From positions 1-64,000 of the forward strand of contig JBKQPG010000045.1 in the NCBI GenBank assembly GCA_052145115.1: a DNA stretch of 64,000 nt, read 5' to 3'. A model generated the notes under the pieces. The model made no database searches. It was not told where the DNA came from and was given only the letters and a program-made list of their open reading frames with translations. The position numbers and the translations under genes were made by a program. Shown in pieces: positions 59,898-64,000 of this stretch (positions within the stretch are counted from its first letter, which is position 1; the number at the start of each line of letters is the position of its first letter). The DNA is from CAIVVT01 sp052145115 (GTDB taxonomy: Bacteria > Acidobacteriota > Terriglobia > Bryobacterales > Bryobacteraceae).

Positions 59898-60097
59898 CCG
59901 CCTGATGCCCCATCCTCGACCGACGATGATCGCATTATTATAACCGTCGCGCCAGTCCACCACAAATAATAAAATCTATCCTGCTTATTTCACTCGAAAG
60001 GCCCATCGCCGCCGGCTCTGCGACCCGGCTTCGCCCCACCGCCGGCTCCGGTGGCCCCAGCGGGTATGCTGAGAGAGGAGGAGCAGATCCTGGAATC

Positions 60098-60634
60098 ATG
60101 CGTGTCATAGGAGGAGAATTCCGCAGCCGCAAGCTTAAGGCTCCCGCGGGCGACTCCATTCGCCCCACCCCCGACCGACTGCGCGAGGCGCTGTTCAACA
60201 TCCTGGCTCCGCGCATCGCGGGACAGGTCTTCCTCGATGCATATGCCGGCAGCGGCTCAGTCGGCATCGAGGCGCTGAGCCGAGGCGCGCGGCGGGTCAT
60301 CTTCATTGAGAAAAGCCGGGCGGCGTTGCGCTTACTGCGGGACAACATCGCCAGCCTGGGCATCCAGGAGCGCTGCGAAGTCCACTCCGAAAGCGCCGCC
60401 ACCATCATCACCCGCTTTGATGCGGAGATTGTGTTCCTCGATCCGCCTTACCCCCGGGAAATGGAGTACGTGCGCTGCCTGGAGGCGTTGGGTGCGCACC
60501 CCAAACCGTTGGTCCTGGTGCAGCACACCTCGAAATTCACCACTCACTTGGCAGAACGCTATGGCGCATTGCAGCGCGTCCGCCTGGTGAGCCAGGGCGA
60601 TAATTCGCTCAGCTTCTACGAGCCCAGAGTGTAG
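60098..60634 (+). CDS. rsmD: 16S rRNA (guanine(966)-N(2))-methyltransferase RsmD
   Basis: A 178-residue SAM-dependent methyltransferase. Family signatures are the N-terminal MRVIGGEFRSRKLKAPAG, RPTPDRLREALFNILAPRI, the SAM-binding LDAYAGSGSVGIEALSRGA and the catalytic IVFLDPPYPREME (DPPY). It methylates G966 of 16S rRNA during 30S assembly. Length and motif order match RsmD. It is a single gene, in a divergent arrangement with the secreted Ig-like protein. Confidence 0.96.
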   Translation: MRVIGGEFRSRKLKAPAGDSIRPTPDRLREALFNILAPRIAGQVFLDAYAGSGSVGIEALSRGARRVIFIEKSRAALRLLRDNIASLGIQERCEVHSESAATIITRFDAEIVFLDPPYPREMEYVRCLEALGAHPKPLVLVQHTSKFTTHLAERYGALQRVRLVSQGDNSLSFYEPRV

Positions 60635-60942
60635 CGCCGCGCGCCCCGCAGCGAGATCGGGCCAGAGCGCGGCGGGATCCTGTCCCGGCACCCTTTCTCC
60701 ACGACCGGAATTGCGCTACCATGGGTTCCCGGCGGGGTGCGGGAAGTCGGCTCAGTTTCTCCGCTGCAGCGGGTAGCTTTTCGCGGCCCGAATGGCCGCT
60801 GACGTGCCTGTTAAGGGTCGAAGCGAGGTCCAAACCTATGCAAACCGTTGCAGTGCCTGGGTCGGCTCCGGATCCGGGGCAGCGAGTCCGCCCACTTTCT
60901 GGACATTATTGTCTACTTCGTGGACATATTGGCTCCAAGCGA

Positions 60943-61641
60943 ATGCCCTGGGTTCTCCTGTTGGCAGCCGCGTTCGTGCCGGCGACAGCGCAGCCAGCCA
61001 AGGACGATGCCAAGAGCGCGGACGTCACGCAGCAGATTCTGATCACCGTCGAGCGCGAGACCCCGCAGGGTTGGCAGGTCATCGACCCGGCCATGGTTCT
61101 GGACAGCGGCGCGCGGCTGCGTTTCCGCTTCAAGTCGAGTTTCCCCGGTTATCTTTATGTGATGAACCAGGGCAGCTCGGGCGCCTATCTGACCGTCTTT
61201 CCGGGTTCCGATTCGGGCGCCGACAATCGCGTCCTGCCCGGTCAGGAGATGATGGTGCCGCAGACTGAGGGCGTCTTCCGCGTCTCCGGTCCGAGCGGGT
61301 ACGACGTGTTGTACTGGGTGCTGGCGCCGGCGCGCATGACCGCCGGAGCGAATTCCAACTACCGCCCGCTGCCCGCTCCGCCGCGGCCCGGCTCCAAGCT
61401 TAGCTCTCTCACGCCGCGCTGCGACGATTCAATGTTCCGCGCCCGCGGCGATTGCGTCGACCTCGACGCCGGGGTCCAGAAGGTGGAGAATCCGGAGAAG
61501 CTGCCGGCCAACGTGAGCCAGGCGCCGGGGTTGCAGGCGCGCGACCTCGTTTTCGATAAAGGCAAGGATGTAAGCGTCGTGACGGTTCCGGCCAAGCCGA
61601 CTGGCCCGGTGGTTTACGAGATGCGGATTGCCCATAAGTGA
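60943..61641 (+). CDS. Secreted DUF4384 protein
   Basis: A 232-residue exported protein. The signal peptide is PWVLLLAAAFVPATAQ. The body is a DUF4384-type beta domain: MVLDSGARLRFRFKSSFPGY, LYVMNQGSSGAYLTVFPGSD, NRVLPGQEMMVPQTEGVFRV and GYDVLYWVLAPARM. DUF4384 is often fused to or encoded beside caspase-fold or kinase domains and may sense or bind ligands. ATG 60943 is chosen for the signal peptide; the open frame extends upstream to 60721 without a plausible start. Its stop overlaps the GTG of the following caspase gene, so the two are co-translated. Confidence 0.82.
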   Translation: MPWVLLLAAAFVPATAQPAKDDAKSADVTQQILITVERETPQGWQVIDPAMVLDSGARLRFRFKSSFPGYLYVMNQGSSGAYLTVFPGSDSGADNRVLPGQEMMVPQTEGVFRVSGPSGYDVLYWVLAPARMTAGANSNYRPLPAPPRPGSKLSSLTPRCDDSMFRARGDCVDLDAGVQKVENPEKLPANVSQAPGLQARDLVFDKGKDVSVVTVPAKPTGPVVYEMRIAHK

Positions 61642-63722
61642 ACGCCATGAGAAAACTGACATTGCTCCTGGTCGCCGGCCTGGCCGCCCTGGCTCAGACC
61701 GCCCCTACCCCGCCCGCCAAGCAGGAACGGGACCTGCAGTTTGAGGCTGCCAAGAAAGCGCCCGCCAAGGCCACCGTCGCGCCGGTCATCCCGCGCAGCT
61801 ACGCGCTGGTGGTGGGCATCGCCCAATACAAGAGTCTGCCGCCCGCGGCCCAGCTCAAGTACCCCGAGCGCGACGCCGAGGCCATTTACTCGATTCTGAT
61901 CAGCCCCGAAGGCGGCAATTTCAAGGCCGAGAACGTCCACATGCTCTCCGGCCCGAAAGCCACTCTGGCCAACCTGCGCCACGAACTCGAAGAGTGGCTC
62001 CCCTCGGTTTCCAAGGACGACGACCGCGTGCTGATCTACTTCGCCGGCCACGGCTTCGTCAAAGGCGGCCGCGCCTATCTGGCGCCCTACGACATCCGCC
62101 CCGACGACATCCCCTCCACTGGTTATCCGATGGACCAGCTCGGCCAGGTCTTCGGCACCCAGATCAAGGGCAAATGGAAGGTCCTGCTGACCGACTCCTG
62201 CCACTCGGGCGCGATCACGCCGGTGGACGACAACGCCGTGCTGAGCCGCCACCTGATGGACCTCAACAAGAGCGTCTTCTCCCTGACCGCCAGCCGCGAT
62301 CGCGAGCGCAGCTATGAAAGCGACCAGTGGGGCGGCGGCCACGGCATCTTCACCTACTATGTGGTGCGCGGGCTGGAGGGTTATGCCGACGAATCGGGCG
62401 ACGGCATCGTCACCGCCGACGAGCTGGCCGAGTACGTCCGCCGCAACGTCCGCGAAGCCACCAACGGCGGCCAGAATCCGACCTCCGACCGCGGCAGCTT
62501 CGACAGCGACATGCTGCTGGCCTACCTGCCCTCCGGCGTGAGTCCTGGTGCGCCCCCGCCGGCCAAGTACGGCACGCTGGTCATCGAGTCCAACATGGAC
62601 GGCGTGGAGGTCTTCGTCAACGGCAAGTCGGTCGGCGTCGTCGATAAGAGCAAGCCGCTCAGCCTGCCCGGCCTGACGCCCGGCGCGGTCACCATCAAGG
62701 CCGTGAAGATGGGCTACGAGCCCGACGGCCCGCGCGATGAGATGATCTATCCCGGCCAGGAGACCACCGTCAGCGTGAAGATCGTCATTCCGCGGCGCCG
62801 CCAGAAGGCCGCGGTCGAGCAGTTCGATCGCGGCATGGAGCTGTACAACAAGGGCACGCCCGAGGCGTATAAGAAATCGATCGACGAGTTCGAGGCGGCC
62901 TTCCGGACCGACCCCACTTACAGCCAGGCGGCGCTGTACCAGGCGCGCGTCTACCAGGCGCTGTTCGACCTGGATAACGCGCGAATGTGGGCCAAGAAGG
63001 CCATCGAGATCGACCCCGATTACATGGACGCCCGCGCCGCTTACGGCGGCATCCTGCTCGACGTCGGCGACTACGACGAGGCGGTCCGCCAGTTCAATGT
63101 GGTCACCCAGCGCGACCGCTCCAACCAGGTCGCGCTGTATCTGCAGGCGCGCACGTACTTCATGAAGGAGATGTACCCGCAGTCGGTGGATTCGGCCCGC
63201 GCGGCGATCGCGATCGCGCCAAACAACGGCGAGGCCCATCTGTGGCTGGCCGAGAGCCTGCGTCATCTCAAGCAGTTCGACGACTCTTCGCGCGAGTACA
63301 AGAAGTACCTCGAACTCAGCAATTTCGATCCCAGCGCGGCCGGCAAGGCGGGGTACTATTTCACCCTGGCCGCCTTCGGCGTGGGCACGAAAAAGCGCGC
63401 CGCGCAGCGCGACATCTGGAAGGAACAGCGCTATATCGCCAACTTCGGGCTGTGCGAAAACGCCAAGAACCAGGGCCGCTACGGGGAAGCCATCGGGTAC
63501 TGCCGCGAAGCCCTGCGATACGATCCCGAGGATGCCTTCACGTTTTATGAACTGGGGCTGGCGTATGAATTTCAGGCCCGCGAAACCGGCACCATCGAAC
63601 TGCTCGCCGCCGCCCGCACGAGCTTCAGCAAGATGCTCAACCTCAACTCCGACCTGGCCGAATCCGACATCGCCCGCAAGAACATCGCCACCATCGACGC
63701 CTACCTGCGCGACAACCGTTAG
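61638..63722 (+). CDS. Secreted caspase-like protease with PEGA and TPR domains
   Basis: A 694-residue exported protein. The signal peptide is KLTLLLVAGLAALAQ. Residues about 50-305 form a caspase/metacaspase (C14) domain: SYALVVGIAQYKSLPPAAQL, then LIYFAGHGFVKGG with the catalytic His and VLLTDSCHSGAI with the catalytic Cys. A PEGA-like beta domain follows (GTLVIESNMDGVEVFVNGKS, about 312-390), then TPR repeats to the end. GTG 61638 overlaps the preceding stop; ATG 61647 is an alternative. The pair with DUF4384 suggests a periplasmic sensor-protease unit. The usual basic-P1 specificity of metacaspases cannot be confirmed here. Confidence 0.9.
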   Translation: MNAMRKLTLLLVAGLAALAQTAPTPPAKQERDLQFEAAKKAPAKATVAPVIPRSYALVVGIAQYKSLPPAAQLKYPERDAEAIYSILISPEGGNFKAENVHMLSGPKATLANLRHELEEWLPSVSKDDDRVLIYFAGHGFVKGGRAYLAPYDIRPDDIPSTGYPMDQLGQVFGTQIKGKWKVLLTDSCHSGAITPVDDNAVLSRHLMDLNKSVFSLTASRDRERSYESDQWGGGHGIFTYYVVRGLEGYADESGDGIVTADELAEYVRRNVREATNGGQNPTSDRGSFDSDMLLAYLPSGVSPGAPPPAKYGTLVIESNMDGVEVFVNGKSVGVVDKSKPLSLPGLTPGAVTIKAVKMGYEPDGPRDEMIYPGQETTVSVKIVIPRRRQKAAVEQFDRGMELYNKGTPEAYKKSIDEFEAAFRTDPTYSQAALYQARVYQALFDLDNARMWAKKAIEIDPDYMDARAAYGGILLDVGDYDEAVRQFNVVTQRDRSNQVALYLQARTYFMKEMYPQSVDSARAAIAIAPNNGEAHLWLAESLRHLKQFDDSSREYKKYLELSNFDPSAAGKAGYYFTLAAFGVGTKKRAAQRDIWKEQRYIANFGLCENAKNQGRYGEAIGYCREALRYDPEDAFTFYELGLAYEFQARETGTIELLAAARTSFSKMLNLNSDLAESDIARKNIATIDAYLRDNR

Positions 63723-63848
63723 CCGCCCGTGGTTGATATTCCGCCCGTCCGGTTCTCCCCCGAGTCCCCCTTCTTCTGGCCCCTCCCTGGCCGCCGCCCC
63801 TGCAAACACAAGCCCATGCCGCGTGGCACACTGGCGTTGAGAGAACCT

Positions 63849-64000
63849 ATGCCGATCTTCATCGTTCAACTTGGGAACCCGCGCCAGCCCGGCGAGGGTC
63901 CGCGGCTGGGCACGGTACGGCGGCCTCCGCGCGGCGTTCCGAAGTCTGACTTCGCCCGGCTGGACTACTATGACGTCTGGTTTCCGAACCTGTCGCCCAG
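63849..64000 (+). CDS. DUF488 family protein, start only
   Basis: ATG 63849, with GAGAG eight bases upstream, opens a frame that runs off the right edge after 50 full codons. The translation starts MPIFIVQLGNPRQPGEGP, continues RLGTVRRPPRGVPKSDFARL and then YYDVWFPNLSP. This strongly resembles the N-terminus of DUF488 proteins, small cytoplasmic proteins of unknown function. The stop is outside the window. Confidence 0.85.
   Translation, partial: MPIFIVQLGNPRQPGEGPRLGTVRRPPRGVPKSDFARLDYYDVWFPNLSP

Noticed and set aside
61614..63869. 751-codon minus-strand frame opposite the caspase gene
   Set aside because: The plus strand encodes the His/Cys dyad, PEGA and TPR segments; the antisense frame is coding-bias noise.
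1..64000. CRISPR arrays
   Set aside because: No evenly spaced repeat-spacer pattern and no cas genes were seen; the short repeats at 2452-2680 are too short, irregular and bidirectional.

Overview
The window is a high-GC bacterial chromosome segment. Its gene content points to an acidobacterium of the Solibacter/Bryobacter type: a roughly 1,130-residue Oar-like TonB-dependent receptor with an N-terminal carboxypeptidase-regulatory-like domain, a Gfo/Idh/MocA oxidoreductase with a twin-arginine-like leader, a secreted S46 peptidase, a DUF4384 plus caspase-fold gene pair, a GlcEF-type glycolate oxidase pair and many secreted carbohydrate-active proteins. This assignment is inferred from gene content; no rRNA gene is present.

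Positions 1-8040 hold the right-hand part of an integrated element that ends in the 3' end of a tRNA-Thr(CGU) gene. A zinc-ribbon/HTH protein gene and a tyrosine integrase gene read toward the tRNA. A divergent set reads the other way: an AlpA/Xis-like HTH protein, a primase-helicase, an array of about eight 10-bp iteron-like repeats, a terminase-small-subunit-like protein, a coiled-coil protein and an M41-like HEASH protein. This order (int and regulator, divergent xis, primase-replicase, ori, terS) is that of phage-inducible chromosomal islands. The left end lies outside the window, so a prophage cannot be excluded.

From 8178 to 32858 the chromosome carries mainly housekeeping genes: mutM, the Oar-like receptor, topA, a GT9-like glycosyltransferase with mtnP, glcE-glcF, a DUF151 nuclease, miaB, a DapA-family protein lacking the catalytic lysine, an endonuclease III-like protein, the F0 end of the ATP synthase (atpZ-atpI-atpB-atpE), an S46 peptidase divergent from an ATP-grasp-like protein, a secreted YciI-like protein and a RidA protein. 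The 860-bp gap at 20974-21833 collects repeats, including a 181-bp MITE-like element with perfect 17-bp inverted ends and a degenerate repeat that recurs at 32164-32262.

From 33062 to 50630 the theme is surface and extracellular sugar. It contains rfbC, a tightly overlapped HAD / conserved unknown / PfkB-kinase operon, a Gfo/Idh/MocA oxidoreductase, an APC permease, and a coupled pair consisting of a phage-tail-fibre-like secreted protein and a 2,137-residue secreted LamG/TIG/heparinase-like protein. A GH2-like glycoside hydrolase and an AGE-family epimerase follow, divergently arranged.

From 50736 to the end are a Pat-type acyl-CoA synthetase/GNAT fusion, fabI, a second Gfo/Idh protein, recG, an unexplained three-gene operon with a tandemly duplicated 100-residue protein ending in SLVC, a secreted Ig-like protein, rsmD, the DUF4384/caspase-TPR pair and the start of a DUF488 gene that runs off the right edge.
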